A stretch of 64,000 bases of DNA, taken from Deinococcus sonorensis KR-87. GTDB taxonomy: Bacteria > Deinococcota > Deinococci > Deinococcales > Deinococcaceae. The position numbers and the translations under genes are program-made. The notes under the pieces were generated by a model. It ran no database searches. It had not been told where the DNA came from and saw only the letters and a program-made list of their open reading frames with translations. Within the stretch, counting starts at the first letter, position 1. Each line of letters starts with the position of its first letter. The DNA is taken from contig NZ_CP158299.1 of the NCBI RefSeq assembly GCF_040256395.1, positions 1,331,501 to 1,395,500 on the forward strand, written 5' to 3'. Positions 27,572 to 38,051 of this stretch are shown here, piece after piece.

Positions 27572-29401
27572 TCAGATGTCCCGCACCGCCCCGCGCGCCG
27601 CGCTGGTGGTCATGCTGGCGTAGGCGCGCAGGGCGGCGGTGATCTTGCGCGGGCGCGGTTGGGCGGGGTGCCAGCCGGCGGCGTCCTGCTGCTGGCGCCG
27701 GGCGGCCAGGGTGGCGTCATCCACCGCGAGGTGAATGCGGCGCCCCGGAATGTCGATCTCGATGGGGTCGCCGGTTTCCACCAGACCGATCGTGCCGCCC
27801 TCAGCCGCCTCGGGCGACACGTGCCCGATAGACAGGCCCGACGACCCGCCGCTGAAGCGCCCGTCGGTGACGAGCGCGCAGGCCTTGCCAAGCCCCTTGG
27901 ACTTCAGGTAGCTGGTGGGGTACAGCATCTCCTGCATGCCGGGGCCGCCACGCGGGCCCTCGTAGCGGATCAGCACGACCTCGCCTGCCTGCACCGCTCC
28001 GTTCAGGATGCCGTCCACGGCGGCGTCCTGCGACTCGAAGACGCGGGCGGTGCCCGTGAACCGCAGGATGCTCTCGTCCACCCCGGCGGTCTTGACGATG
28101 CAGCCGTCCTCCGCGAGGTTGCCGTACAGCACCGCCAGCCCGCCGTCCTGGGAGAAGGCGTGCGCGGCGCTGCGGATCACGCCCTGTACGCGGTCGGTGT
28201 CCAGGGCCGTGTAGCGCCGCGACTGCGAGAAGGCGAGCTGCGTGGGAATCCCGCCGGGTGCGGCCCGGTAGAACGTGTGCGTCGCTTCGTCCTGGGTGCG
28301 CGACACGTCCCAGCGGTTCAGCGCGTCGGTGAGGCTGTCCGCGTGCACCGTATGCACGTCCCGGTTCAGCAGGCCCGCCTGCTCCAGCTGCCCCAGAATC
28401 GCCATGATGCCCCCGGCGCGGTGCACGTCCTCCATATGCACGTCGTTTTTGGCGGGCGCCACCTTGCACAGCACCGGCACCCGGCGCGACAGGCGGTCGA
28501 TGTCGGCCATGCTGAAGTCCACGCCCGCCTCATGCGCGGCGGCCAGCAGGTGCAGCACCGTGTTGGTGCTGCCGCCCATGGCGATGTCCAGCGTCATGGC
28601 GTTCTCGAAGGCGGCGAAGGTGGCGATGCTGCGCGGCAGGACGCGCTCGTCGTCTGCTTCGTAGTAGCGCTTGGCCAGGTCCACGATCAGGTGGCCCGCC
28701 TGCCGGAACAGCCGCTGCCGGTCAGCGTGCGTGGCCAGTACCGAGCCGTTCCCCGGCAGCGACAGGCCCAGCGCCTCGGTCAGGCAGTTCATGGAGTTGG
28801 CGGTGAACATCCCCGAGCAGGACCCGCAGGTGGGGCAGGCGCTCCTCTCCACCGCCTGCAGCTCGTCGTCGCTCACGGCGTCGTCGGCGGCCATCACCAT
28901 GGCGTCCACCAGATCGAGGGAATGCTGGGTGTCTTTCAGCAGGATTTTGCCCGCCTCCATCGGCCCGCCCGACACGAACACTACCGGAATGTTCAGCCGC
29001 AGCGCCGCCATCAGCATGCCCGGCGTGATCTTGTCGCAGTTGGAGATGCACACCATCGCGTCCGCGCAGTGCGCGTTCACCATGTACTCGACGCTGTCCG
29101 CGATCAGTTCACGGCTGGGCAGCGAGTACAGCATGCCGTCGTGCCCCATGGCAATGCCGTCGTCCACGGCGATGGTGTTGAATTCCTTCGCCACGCCGCC
29201 CGCCGCCTCGATCTCGCGCGCCACCAGCTGGCCCAGGTCCTTGAGGTGCACGTGCCCCGGCACGAACTGGGTAAAGGAGTTCACCACCGCGATGATCGGC
29301 TTCTGGAAATCGCTGTCCTGCATGCCGGTGGCCCGCCACAGGGCGCGGGCCCCCGCCATGTTGCGGCCTTCGGTGGTCGTTCTTGAGCGGTAAGTCGGCA
29401 T
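27572..29401 (-). CDS. ilvD: Dihydroxy-acid dehydratase IlvD
   Basis: A 609-aa enzyme of branched-chain amino acid synthesis, dehydrating 2,3-dihydroxy-isovalerate and -methylvalerate to the 2-oxo acids. The length and sequence are of the proteobacterial IlvD type. Iron-sulfur cluster cysteines are visible in [11 protein letters not shown] and [11 protein letters not shown], and the start [26 protein letters not shown] is highly characteristic. The C-terminal GRFSGG region is intact ([10 protein letters not shown]). There is no obvious operon; mqnD starts beyond an 81-nt gap on the same strand. Confidence 0.96.
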   Translation of the reverse strand: MPTYRSRTTTEGRNMAGARALWRATGMQDSDFQKPIIAVVNSFTQFVPGHVHLKDLGQLVAREIEAAGGVAKEFNTIAVDDGIAMGHDGMLYSLPSRELIADSVEYMVNAHCADAMVCISNCDKITPGMLMAALRLNIPVVFVSGGPMEAGKILLKDTQHSLDLVDAMVMAADDAVSDDELQAVERSACPTCGSCSGMFTANSMNCLTEALGLSLPGNGSVLATHADRQRLFRQAGHLIVDLAKRYYEADDERVLPRSIATFAAFENAMTLDIAMGGSTNTVLHLLAAAHEAGVDFSMADIDRLSRRVPVLCKVAPAKNDVHMEDVHRAGGIMAILGQLEQAGLLNRDVHTVHADSLTDALNRWDVSRTQDEATHTFYRAAPGGIPTQLAFSQSRRYTALDTDRVQGVIRSAAHAFSQDGGLAVLYGNLAEDGCIVKTAGVDESILRFTGTARVFESQDAAVDGILNGAVQAGEVVLIRYEGPRGGPGMQEMLYPTSYLKSKGLGKACALVTDGRFSGGSSGLSIGHVSPEAAEGGTIGLVETGDPIEIDIPGRRIHLAVDDATLAARRQQQDAAGWHPAQPRPRKITAALRAYASMTTSAARGAVRDI

Positions 29402-29482
29402 AATGCATCCGATTCTGCGTCAAGGCAGCGGCCCGGGTGCAGGGGCGGGGTAGACGACGCCGGGCTCTGCCCAGCTCTGCCT

Positions 29483-30328
<846 letters not shown>

Positions 30329-30371
30329 GGCCCGAGCCTAGCGCCCTCCCGGCCGCCCGGGGGGCGGGGCG

Positions 30372-31577
<1,206 letters not shown>

Positions 31578-31623
31578 GCGGGCAGCATACGGCAGCGCTC
31601 CGGGAGAAGGCTCTACGGACACC

Positions 31624-33882
31624 TCAGGGGCGCCTGGGCAGGGTAAAGCCGAACACCGCGCCCTCGCCCGGCGTGCTGCGGGCGAACACCTGGCCGCCGT
31701 GCCGCGCCACGATCCGCCGGACGTTGGCCAACCCCACGCCGGTGCCCTCGAAGTCCTCGGCGCTGTGCAGCCGCTGGAACACCCCGAACAGCCGGTCCTG
31801 ATACCGCGGATCGAACCCCACCCCGTTGTCCTGCACCGACACCGACCACGCGTCCGGCTGATCCTCCGCCCAGACGGTCACCTGCGTCTCTTCCCGCGTG
31901 CGGCTGTACTTCAGGGCGTTCGAGAGCAGGTTGGTCAGCACCTGCCGCAGCGTGTCGCGGTCCGCCATCACCACCGGCAGCGGACGGATCACCCAGCGAA
32001 CCGGCCGGTCCAGGGCCTCCGCTTCCAGGGCCGACCGGACCTCGTCCAGCAGGGCACCTAGGTCCACCGGCCCGAGCCGCAGGGGCAGGCTGGCCGTGCG
32101 CGCGAGGTCCAGCATCGCGTCAATCAGCGTGTCCATCCGCAGGGCCGCTTCCCTCACCACCTGCAGGTAGCGGGCCGGTTGCGGGGCCAGATCGTCGCCC
32201 AGCGCCTGACCCAGCAGCCGGTTGAACGCCAGCACGTGGCGGACCGGGGCGCGCAGGTCGTGGCTGAGGCTGTAGGCAAACGCCTCCAGCTCCTCATTGG
32301 CCGCCTGCAGCTTGCGCCGTTCCTCCGCCAGCTGGGCCACGCTGTGCGCCCGCTCCAGGGCGAGCCCCAGGCTCTGCACCACCGTCTCCAGGGTGGCCTT
32401 GTCCACCGACGTCCAGGGGCGCCGCTCGAACAGCACCACCACGAACAGGCCGACCGGCGCGTCATGCACCAGGACCGGCACCGTGGCGGTGGACCCGATG
32501 GCCTCGCGCTGCGCCTCGTCCAGCGCTTCTCCGCCCCGCTCGAAGGCCCCCTGGTACACCGGCTGCCGGGTGGTCCAGGGCTGGACCAGCTCCCGGGTGT
32601 CCTCGACCGGGATGCCCCGGTTCACCAGCGCCTGCAGGGCCGGATTGTTGATCGCGCCGTGCTGCGAGCGGGCCTGCCAGAAATTGTTCTCCGGTTCGTA
32701 GTAGACCGCGTAGCCGTCCGGCAGCAGCGACATCACCACCTCCTGCGCCCGCCGGACCAGCGGAATGCGGTCGGTCTGGAGCGTGAGGTCCCGCGTCAGG
32801 TCGACGAAGGCGTTCATCGCGCGGGTGCGCGCTTCCAGTTCGGCCTTCTGCCGCTGCAGGGTGGTGGCGGTCGCCGTGCGCTCGAAGGCCAGACTGAAAC
32901 TGCGCCCGATGGCGCGCACCAGCGCCTTATCACGCTCTCCCCAGACCCGCAGCGTCTGTACCCCGAACACTAGGCCGGCCTGCACCTCCCCGTGCACGGT
33001 CAGCGGATAGAACGCCACCTTGCCGAAGGTGGCGTTGCCGAGCAGGGTGCCCGAGTTCTGGTCCCAGTGGTCCACGAACACCACCTCGCCGCTGCGGATC
33101 GCGTGCTGGGCCGCCGGATGCGAGGGGATCTGCCCGGTGGTCGCGTTCCCGATCAGCTCCGGGTTGACGGTCCCGGTGTAGGCCTGCAGGGTCCACACGT
33201 CGCCCCGCGGCTCGTAGTACCCCACCACCGCGTGAGGAAAGCGGGTCGGCAGAATCGAGAACGCCAGCTGCACCAGGGTCGGCAGGTCCGTCGCGGCGCT
33301 GACCGCCTCGGTGAATGCGGCGAAGGTGCTCAGCGCGTTGCGTTCCTCATCGCGCTCCCGGGCCACCTCCGCCCGCCCCAGCGCCAGGTTCAGGCTGCGC
33401 CCCACCGCCTCCACCAGCGCCCGGGCCCGCCCGGTCCAGCCGCGCTCCGGAACGGCGAGCGCCAGGACACCCCGCACCTCACCGTTCAGCTGCACCGGAA
33501 ATCCGACCACCGTCCCGTACTGCTCGGTGTGGTCCAGGTGACCGTCAGGGCCGGGCGCCTCGCGGACCACCACCTCCCGAACCCGCAACAGCTCGTTCAC
33601 CAGCGGGGTGGCGGGCACACCCTGGGTGACCAGCTGCAGCAGCTCCGGGCTCAGGTTCGGGCTCCAGGCACGCGCTTTCCAGCGCTCGCCCTCCGGCTCG
33701 GAATAAAGGGTGCTGCTCCCCGGAAACCGGGCATCCAGCACCGCAATGGCCTGCCGGGCCAGCTCACGCACATCGGTGATGGCGCCGACGGCCTCGGTGT
33801 ATTCGACGAAGGCGTCCAGGGCGTAGGCATGGTCGTCGACCTGAGCGTCAGGACGTCCCGGGAGCGACTGGGGCTCGGCCAT
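31624..33882 (-). CDS. Multi-GAF sensor histidine kinase
   Basis: A 752-aa soluble kinase with about three GAF-type sensor domains in tandem (for example [48 protein letters not shown] each open a module). HisKA follows ([21 protein letters not shown]) and HATPase ([47 protein letters not shown]). It is a close relative of the frameshifted kinase at 10375. There is no cognate regulator nearby. The start at 33882 is chosen because TATCGT (33889-33894) lies 6 nt upstream. Confidence 0.88.
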   Translation of the reverse strand: MAEPQSLPGRPDAQVDDHAYALDAFVEYTEAVGAITDVRELARQAIAVLDARFPGSSTLYSEPEGERWKARAWSPNLSPELLQLVTQGVPATPLVNELLRVREVVVREAPGPDGHLDHTEQYGTVVGFPVQLNGEVRGVLALAVPERGWTGRARALVEAVGRSLNLALGRAEVARERDEERNALSTFAAFTEAVSAATDLPTLVQLAFSILPTRFPHAVVGYYEPRGDVWTLQAYTGTVNPELIGNATTGQIPSHPAAQHAIRSGEVVFVDHWDQNSGTLLGNATFGKVAFYPLTVHGEVQAGLVFGVQTLRVWGERDKALVRAIGRSFSLAFERTATATTLQRQKAELEARTRAMNAFVDLTRDLTLQTDRIPLVRRAQEVVMSLLPDGYAVYYEPENNFWQARSQHGAINNPALQALVNRGIPVEDTRELVQPWTTRQPVYQGAFERGGEALDEAQREAIGSTATVPVLVHDAPVGLFVVVLFERRPWTSVDKATLETVVQSLGLALERAHSVAQLAEERRKLQAANEELEAFAYSLSHDLRAPVRHVLAFNRLLGQALGDDLAPQPARYLQVVREAALRMDTLIDAMLDLARTASLPLRLGPVDLGALLDEVRSALEAEALDRPVRWVIRPLPVVMADRDTLRQVLTNLLSNALKYSRTREETQVTVWAEDQPDAWSVSVQDNGVGFDPRYQDRLFGVFQRLHSAEDFEGTGVGLANVRRIVARHGGQVFARSTPGEGAVFGFTLPRRP

Positions 33883-34089
33883 GGCTGCACGATACCTGCT
33901 CATCCACCGCTTTGGGTGGGCCGTGCCACGGAATTCGCCCGCTGAAGTGGCAGTGCTTACGTTTGGTGAAGCCAGCGGCGGGGGGGAACCCGGGAGCCGG
34001 GCCGGACGGGCTGTGGAGGACGAGGACCGGCCCTGCTCGTTTCCATGAAGGCTCGTTGGAGCTGGCCCTGAAGCCGTCCTTTCTGCGCG

Positions 34090-34713
34090 TCAGGATGTGG
34101 GGGGGGCGTCCCGGACCAGCGCCACATGGAACAGGTATTTTTCGTCATGCGGGTCGTCGGACGACTCGGCAAAAAAGGTCGTGATGGTCTGTTCGAGCTG
34201 TTCCTTGAGCGCCTGGGCCTGGGCCCGGCTCAGCCGCATCACCCCCCACTCGTTGAGCGGGAGGGTGGGCATGGCCGCCGGCGACGCGTCCATCGCCCAC
34301 GCCGGTACCAGATCCCGGTGCAGCAGGTCGCCGTTGTTCAGATACACGTGGAAGGTCCAGTCGTCGGCGACCCGGCGGTATTCGCGCGCAAATCCGCGCA
34401 GCATGCGCTCCCAGGCGGAATGGTCACGGCGGTCGAGCATGTCTTCAAACGGCATGACGGAGGTGGGGTCCATCCGGAACCGGGTGGCGACCGCCCGGTA
34501 CCGGGCCGGACGGTCCTCGCCCACCCGCTCGAGCAGCCCCCAGGCCAATGCGCGCTTGACCCAGTAGTTCAGGGCGCTGGGGCTCACGTCGGTCATCCGG
34601 GCCACCTCGGCCACCGTGATGGGGCCGCTCATGAACGGCGCGAACAACCGCAGTTTCGCCAGATCCAGAAACAGATCCATGGCCTCGGAAGACGTGACGG
34701 TAACATGGGTCAC
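34090..34713 (-). CDS. Winged helix-turn-helix transcriptional regulator
   Basis: A 207-aa protein. The N-terminal 75 residues form an ArsR-like winged helix (ITVAEVARMTDVSPSALNYWVKRALAWGLLERVGEDRPARYRAV). The C-terminal part is a helical domain (WTFHVYLNNGDLLHRDLVPAW, LSRAQAQALKEQLEQTITTFF) of the type seen in HTH regulators with an effector or dimer domain. It diverges from the small secreted protein genes at 34791-35527, which are plausible targets, across a 77-nt AT-rich intergenic region. Confidence 0.78.
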   Translation of the reverse strand: MTHVTVTSSEAMDLFLDLAKLRLFAPFMSGPITVAEVARMTDVSPSALNYWVKRALAWGLLERVGEDRPARYRAVATRFRMDPTSVMPFEDMLDRRDHSAWERMLRGFAREYRRVADDWTFHVYLNNGDLLHRDLVPAWAMDASPAAMPTLPLNEWGVMRLSRAQAQALKEQLEQTITTFFAESSDDPHDEKYLFHVALVRDAPPTS

Positions 34714-34790
34714 TCAAAAAGTCTACCCGTTATTTTTTGGGAGCCCCACCCTATTCTGGGCCTATATATACGTTTTGCCTGGAGGTGACC

Positions 34791-34937
34791 ATGAATTCAA
34801 CGCTCCGACGCTCTGTCCTGTGCCTGCTGCTGGCCCTGGGCAACGTGTGTGGCCAGCTGCATGCGGCTGCCACACCCACCGCCCTGGGCCCCACCTGCAG
34901 ACCTCCTTCCTGCAGTCCCTTTTCGCAGCAGGCCTGA
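34791..34937 (+). CDS. Small secreted peptide (48 aa)
   Basis: Starts with MNSTLRRSVLCLLLALGNVCGQ, a good Sec signal peptide, leaving a mature peptide of only about 22 residues with two cysteines (TCRPPSCSPFSQQA). It has an excellent ribosome site (GGAGGTGA at 34781-34788) and a TATATA-rich -10 region at 34763-34770. Such clear signals for so short a frame suggest a genuine small gene or a truncated leader. It is divergent from the winged-helix regulator and lies 83 nt upstream of a lipoprotein gene. Confidence 0.55.
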   Translation: MNSTLRRSVLCLLLALGNVCGQLHAAATPTALGPTCRPPSCSPFSQQA

Positions 34938-35020
34938 CGCCCACCCCACCGTCACCGTCGCCGTCCGCCCTGTGGCGGCGACGGTTCACTGTGCCGTTCC
35001 AGCCCATTTCAGGAGACCCT

Positions 35021-35527
35021 ATGCGCCATTCACTGCTGCCTGCCGCCCTGCTCCCCGTCCTGCTCGCCGCCTGTGGCGGCGGCGGAAGCCCCACGACCCC
35101 CCCGCCCGGGACCGGGCAGGGCTCGGCCCTGACCACCCGACTCGGTGCCTGCGCGGTGGTCAACCAGAGCGCCGACCCGGCCGCCAGCAGCTGCCTGACC
35201 GGAGCCTACACCGGCAAAACGCTGTCTGGCGCCGAGTGCAGTCTGACGGTCCGGGCCGACGGCGGCTACGACTACGTCAGCCCCACCCTGACCTATACCT
35301 TCACCGCGACGGCCCAGGCCACCCGCGTGTTTGGGCACAACAGCATCGAGGGGAGTCATCAGGTGATCTGGCTGATCAACGATCCCATGACCGCCAATGA
35401 ACCCAAGGAGCTGAACTTCGAGGCCCGCTGGGGTGCCAACATCGCCGCGCCGAAGCTGGAGATTGAGGCCATGAAGCATCTCAATGGGGGAGGCTCGGTG
35501 TCCTCGACCTGCAACGTGCCCCTCTGA
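35021..35527 (+). CDS. Hypothetical lipoprotein
   Basis: A 168-aa protein with a lipoprotein signal (LLPVLLAACGGGG, lipobox LAAC). The mature part begins with a low-complexity Gly/Pro linker, then a beta-rich domain with four cysteines (ACAVVNQ, SSCLTGAYTGKTLSGAECSL, STCNVPL) that may form disulfides. I do not recognise the family. AGGAGA precedes the ATG. A strong hairpin follows the stop. Confidence 0.7.
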   Translation: MRHSLLPAALLPVLLAACGGGGSPTTPPPGTGQGSALTTRLGACAVVNQSADPAASSCLTGAYTGKTLSGAECSLTVRADGGYDYVSPTLTYTFTATAQATRVFGHNSIEGSHQVIWLINDPMTANEPKELNFEARWGANIAAPKLEIEAMKHLNGGGSVSSTCNVPL

Positions 35528-35559
35528 TCCTGAACCCTGCTGCCGCGGCGGCACAACGA

Positions 35560-35588
35560 GAGGCTGGGATGCTCTGCATCCCAGCCTC
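35560..35588. terminator. Bidirectional terminator hairpin
   Basis: A perfect 13-bp inverted repeat (35560-35572 with 35576-35588) with a 3-nt TCT loop lies between the convergent lipoprotein and rsr genes. Confidence 0.75.
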
Positions 35589-35598
35589 CCTCTGAAGT

Positions 35599-37245
35599 TC
35601 AGAAGCGCCCGGTGGCGAATTCTGTCATGAGCTGCGGCGCGGCGCTGTCGAAGCCCACCAGGTCCAGCATTCCGGCGTCCGCCGGGTCGGCGATACTGAA
35701 CCGTGTGGCGGTCATCCCGACCACGATCAGCCGCGCGGGAATTCCCATCCGCTCGCGGTACTGCTGCAGCGCCACCGCCGGGTGCACCGCTCCCGCCCAG
35801 GTCTCGTTGTCGGTGTACACCACGAACACGTCCGCCTCGATCCGGTTGCGGGCGGCCCACAGCATCGGCAGCGCGCAGTCGGTGCCGCCCATCGGGATCT
35901 TCTGCATCGACGCCACCGCGTCGTCCAGCCGCGTGCGGGCAGAAAACTTCAGCGGGGTCAGGCCCGGCTCTCCGCCGCCCCACTTGCCCCCCGTCCGGCC
36001 CTGAACCGCCGAGAAGGCCAGCGCCGTGGACCGGGCCTCGGTCCGGGTGGTCACCATCGCCATCGCGGCGGTGCCCAGCCGGGGGGTCAGGCCCGGCACG
36101 CCCGCGATCATGCCGCTGTCCATCGAGCCGGACACGTCGAGCCCCAGCACGAACCGCTGGTTCGCCGGCTCCACCGCCGCGAAGGCCAGCATGAACGCCT
36201 GGTCCAATGCGTTCACGATCTGCGGCACCACGGTCCACGTGCCACTGCCTTTCACCCCGCGGCCCGCGCGGTAGACCAGCAGGGCCTTCAGCACGTCGAT
36301 CGGGTGGACATGGCCCCGGCGCAGCGCCTGGGGGTCCGTGAGGCGCTCCACCACCTGCTGAATCACGTTCCAGTTCCCGGGAACCAGCAGGCCCACACGG
36401 GCGAGGTTGCCGAGGTTGCGCAGCGTCCAGGTCAGGCCGTTCGTCTCCAGCGCCGCCCGGTACACACCCGCGCCACGCACGTGCGTCGGGACCGCCTCGA
36501 TCGGCAGGCGGTACTCGCGCATCAGCTGGGCGGCGTCCGCGTCACTGCCCGCCCCCTGGGCCAGCAGGTGTCCCCGAATGACGCGCAGCGCCTCGTCCGT
36601 CACTTCGCCGTCGTCCAGCACGCCCCTCACCATGAAGCGCAGCACCGCGTTGCGGGCCGGGTCCTCGGCCTTCGGGTGCGCGAGCCGCAGGACGTCCGCG
36701 TGCGACCAGCCGTCGCGGGCCTTATACTTCACCGCCCACAGGGCCAGCCGGTCGAGGGCGGTGTTCAGGTACAGGTCCGAGATGCCCTGGCGGGTCAGGC
36801 GGCCCCAGCCCCCGAACTCCTGCAGGAAGGCCAGAAAGTGAAACAGGTGGGTGCCGGTCCGGGCCACCTGCGGCAGCGCGTTCCAGGCAGCCTTGCGGGC
36901 CGGGAGGTCGCCGAGCTTGGCCACGGCGGCCAGCGCCAGCAGCGCCGGGTCGGCCTTGGGAGCGCGGTTGCGCTGCGCCACGTCGAGGATCAGCTGCACC
37001 GCCTTCATCCCGTGCTCGCGCACGAAGCGCGTCACGAAGTCCGTTTCCAGCCGCGTCTGCGCCCGCTCGTTCACGTAGTAGGTGCCGCCCTCCGTCCCCA
37101 GGATCAGGAACCGCAGGAAGCGCGCCTCGTCACTGACTTCGAACACGAAGCCGCCCGCGTTGTTGCGCACCTGGTCGAAGCGTCCGGGGAGCGGCTCGCG
37201 CTGGTTCACCCGCTGCGGAGCAATGGCCTTCAGATAGTTCTTCAT
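35599..37245 (-). CDS. rsr: Ro60 orthologue Rsr (TROVE-domain RNA-binding ring protein)
   Basis: A 548-aa TROVE protein. The N-terminal HEAT-repeat ring (residues about 30-370) is followed by a von Willebrand A-like domain with the MIDAS motif DVSGSMDSG near residue 385 and TDCALPML, YTDNETW. Rsr binds structured and misfolded RNAs and Y RNAs. In D. radiodurans it works with PNPase and rRNA-maturation exonucleases and rises after UV. The ATG at 37245 follows AGGAGG. The tRNA/tRNA-like array at 37336-38001 lies directly upstream on the same strand, the position where Y RNA genes are found in other bacteria. Confidence 0.95.
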   Translation of the reverse strand: MKNYLKAIAPQRVNQREPLPGRFDQVRNNAGGFVFEVSDEARFLRFLILGTEGGTYYVNERAQTRLETDFVTRFVREHGMKAVQLILDVAQRNRAPKADPALLALAAVAKLGDLPARKAAWNALPQVARTGTHLFHFLAFLQEFGGWGRLTRQGISDLYLNTALDRLALWAVKYKARDGWSHADVLRLAHPKAEDPARNAVLRFMVRGVLDDGEVTDEALRVIRGHLLAQGAGSDADAAQLMREYRLPIEAVPTHVRGAGVYRAALETNGLTWTLRNLGNLARVGLLVPGNWNVIQQVVERLTDPQALRRGHVHPIDVLKALLVYRAGRGVKGSGTWTVVPQIVNALDQAFMLAFAAVEPANQRFVLGLDVSGSMDSGMIAGVPGLTPRLGTAAMAMVTTRTEARSTALAFSAVQGRTGGKWGGGEPGLTPLKFSARTRLDDAVASMQKIPMGGTDCALPMLWAARNRIEADVFVVYTDNETWAGAVHPAVALQQYRERMGIPARLIVVGMTATRFSIADPADAGMLDLVGFDSAAPQLMTEFATGRF

Positions 37246-37335
37246 GATGTGGCCCTCCTGTCCAGGGCAAAGCTGGGGGAAGAAGCGGGTGAGCCGCTTC
37301 CCCTCCATGTCTTGTGATGTGCCGCAGTGCGGCGC

Positions 37336-37456
37336 TGGTGGAGCGGGCCGGATTCGAACCGGCGACCTGGCGATTAACAGTCGATAACCCTCGAACGTCG
37401 GCCCGTCGGGCAAGGAGTGCCGAGGATGTCCTGCTCTACCACTGAGCTACCGCCCC
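37336..37456 (-). ncRNA. 121-nt tRNA-Asn-like RNA with a 45-nt internal insertion
   Basis: The ends are those of a tRNA. A 7-bp acceptor pairs 37450-37456 with 37340-37346 (one G-U), the discriminator A is followed by encoded CCA, and TA plus a GCTC/GAGC D-arm and a canonical GCCGG-TTCGAAT-CCGGC T-arm are present. An Asn-type loop CTGTTAA (anticodon GTT) is visible, but its stem pairs only three bases. About 45 extra nt lie between the D-arm and that loop, with their own potential CCTCG/CGAGG pairing. It may be an interrupted tRNA-Asn or a tRNA-mimicking Y RNA of the YrlA kind. Its position just upstream of rsr supports the second. Confidence 0.6.
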
Positions 37457-37468
37457 ACACATTGATGT

Positions 37469-37519
37469 GTCCGGAAAGGGCCGGACTCCCGTCATGCTGC
37501 GCGCCCCGGCCCGCCGGAC
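37469..37519 (-). ncRNA. Two-helix hairpin in the RNA array
   Basis: On the minus strand GTCCGG/CCGGAC (6 bp) is followed, across a C/TTT internal loop, by GGGCCGG/CCGGCCC (7 bp) and a 21-nt apical loop. A separate ACACAT/ATGTGT hairpin abuts it at 37457-37470. It fills the gap between the Gly and Asn-like elements. It could be a processing signal or a small structured RNA such as a Y RNA stem. Confidence 0.4.
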
Positions 37520-37530
37520 GGGCGAAGCGC

Positions 37531-37604
37531 TGGAGCAGGTTGAAGGACTTGCACCCCCATTTCCCGTGTGGCACACGGACGTCCTGCTGTTGGACGAAAC
37601 CTGC
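37531..37604 (-). tRNA. tRNA-Gly(GCC), non-canonical D- and T-loops
   Basis: A 74-nt cloverleaf. Acceptor GCAGGTT/AACCTGC (7 perfect pairs), discriminator T, encoded CCA. The D-arm is GTCC-AACAGCA-GGAC, whose loop lacks the G18-G19 pair. The anticodon loop is GTGCCAC with GCC. The T-arm has five G-C/G-U pairs, but the loop reads TGCAAGT instead of TTCRANY, so T54-psi55-C56 is replaced by T-G-C. Loss of both sides of the D-loop/T-loop contact is the feature reported for staphylococcal glycine tRNAs that serve peptidoglycan synthesis rather than translation. Confidence 0.75.
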
Positions 37605-37626
37605 GAGGAAGGGTGGGGCTGGGCGT

Positions 37627-37679
37627 GGTCAGGCCGCAGCGGATGCGAGGGTGCCCCCACAGCGCTGCCGGTCCTGACC
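37627..37679 (-). ncRNA. Long bulged hairpin in the RNA array
   Basis: GGTCAGG (37673-37679) pairs with CCTGACC (37627-37633), then CC/GG and GCAGCG/CGCTGC continue the helix with single-base bulges, giving about 15 bp closed by a GGG-GCA-CCC mini-hairpin region. It occupies the space between tRNA-Gln and tRNA-Gly. The function is unknown: processing element, remnant of a tRNA, or Y RNA-like. Confidence 0.4.
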
Positions 37680-37697
37680 GTTCACCACACCCGATAT

Positions 37698-37773
37698 TGG
37701 ATGGCCCTCCAGGGCTCGAACCTGGAACCTTCTCGTTCAGAGCGAGGTGCTCTCCCACTTGAGCTAAGGACCA
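37698..37773 (-). tRNA. tRNA-Gln(CTG)
   Basis: A 76-nt tRNA. Acceptor TGGTCCT/AGGGCCA (7 pairs, one G-U), discriminator T, encoded CCA. The D-arm is GCTC/GAGC with GG in the loop. The anticodon loop is CTCTGAA (anticodon CTG), with a mismatch at 27-43. The T-arm CCAGG-TTCGAGC-CCTGG is perfect. It looks functional. It starts only about 6 nt after the hairpin at 37780-37850. Confidence 0.82.
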
Positions 37774-37779
37774 GAGAAA

Positions 37780-37850
37780 GGCTCCGGACAAGGGATGACC
37801 GACGGAGTTGATCCGTTCGAGGGAGAACCATCGGTCTTCGGCCCGGAGCC
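37780..37850 (-). ncRNA. Candidate Y RNA (Ro-binding-type stem)
   Basis: A 71-nt minus-strand element. The outer stem GGCTCCGG/CCGGAGCC (8 bp) is followed by an internal loop carrying GCCGAAG (37836-37842), then GACCGA/TCGGTC (6 bp) and a CGGA/TCCG tip. GCCGAAG fits the 5' half of the bacterial Y RNA Ro-binding consensus as I recall it (GNCGAA-G). The 3' strand does not match the expected half clearly. A short TTTCT follows. It lies upstream of rsr on the same strand. It may alternatively be a decayed tRNA, since its size and 7-bp ends would also fit. Confidence 0.4.
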
Positions 37851-37852
37851 GA

Positions 37853-37924
37853 GGAGGGACAGGGGAGGACTTGCACCTCCGCGAGATGAACCGTTCACTG
37901 CTTCCGCTGCTTGTTCACCTGTCC
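37853..37924 (-). ncRNA. tRNA-like RNA with acceptor and T-arm but no standard anticodon arm
   Basis: Acceptor GGACAGG (37918-37924) pairs perfectly with CCTGTCC (37857-37863). The T-arm GGAGG-TGCAAGT-CCTCC has a perfect 5-bp stem and a 7-nt loop identical to that of the tRNA-Gly at 37531. The 37 nt between are too short and cannot form normal D and anticodon arms; the only clear hairpin is GTGAA-CGG-TTCAT. The 3' end reads CTCC, not NCCA. It is probably a tRNA mimic or decayed tRNA, possibly one unit with the Y RNA-like stem that follows 3 nt downstream. Confidence 0.55.
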
Positions 37925-37925
37925 G

Positions 37926-38001
37926 TGGGGTGACTGCTGGGAGTTGAACCCGAGATCTCCGCGCCCACAACGCGGCGTCCTGCCCTTGGACGACAATCAC
38001 C
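37926..38001 (-). tRNA. tRNA-His(GTG)
   Basis: A 75-nt tRNA plus the encoded extra 5' G (38001). Acceptor GTGATTG/CAGTCAC (7 pairs), discriminator C73 and encoded CCA; G-1 opposite C73 is the histidine identity pair. D-arm GTCC/GGAC with GG in the loop; anticodon arm CCGCG-TTGTGGG-CGCGG (anticodon GTG). T-loop TTCAACT is normal, but its stem has one C-A mismatch. It is the first unit of the array on the minus strand. Confidence 0.85.
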
Positions 38002-38008
38002 ACAACAA

Positions 38009-38034
38009 CTCGGCCAGCGCGACGGCTGGCCGAG
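38009..38034 (-). other. 10-bp hairpin upstream of tRNA-His
   Basis: CTCGGCCAGC and GCTGGCCGAG form a perfect 10-bp stem with a 6-nt loop, followed on the minus strand by TTGTTG. It could attenuate or process transcripts entering the RNA array. Confidence 0.5.
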
Positions 38035-38051
38035 GAACGCGGGCAGAACCG

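Noticed and set aside
27527..29386. A 619-aa plus-strand frame opposite ilvD
   Set aside because: It is a shadow of a perfectly conserved ilvD; no ribosome site and no family match.
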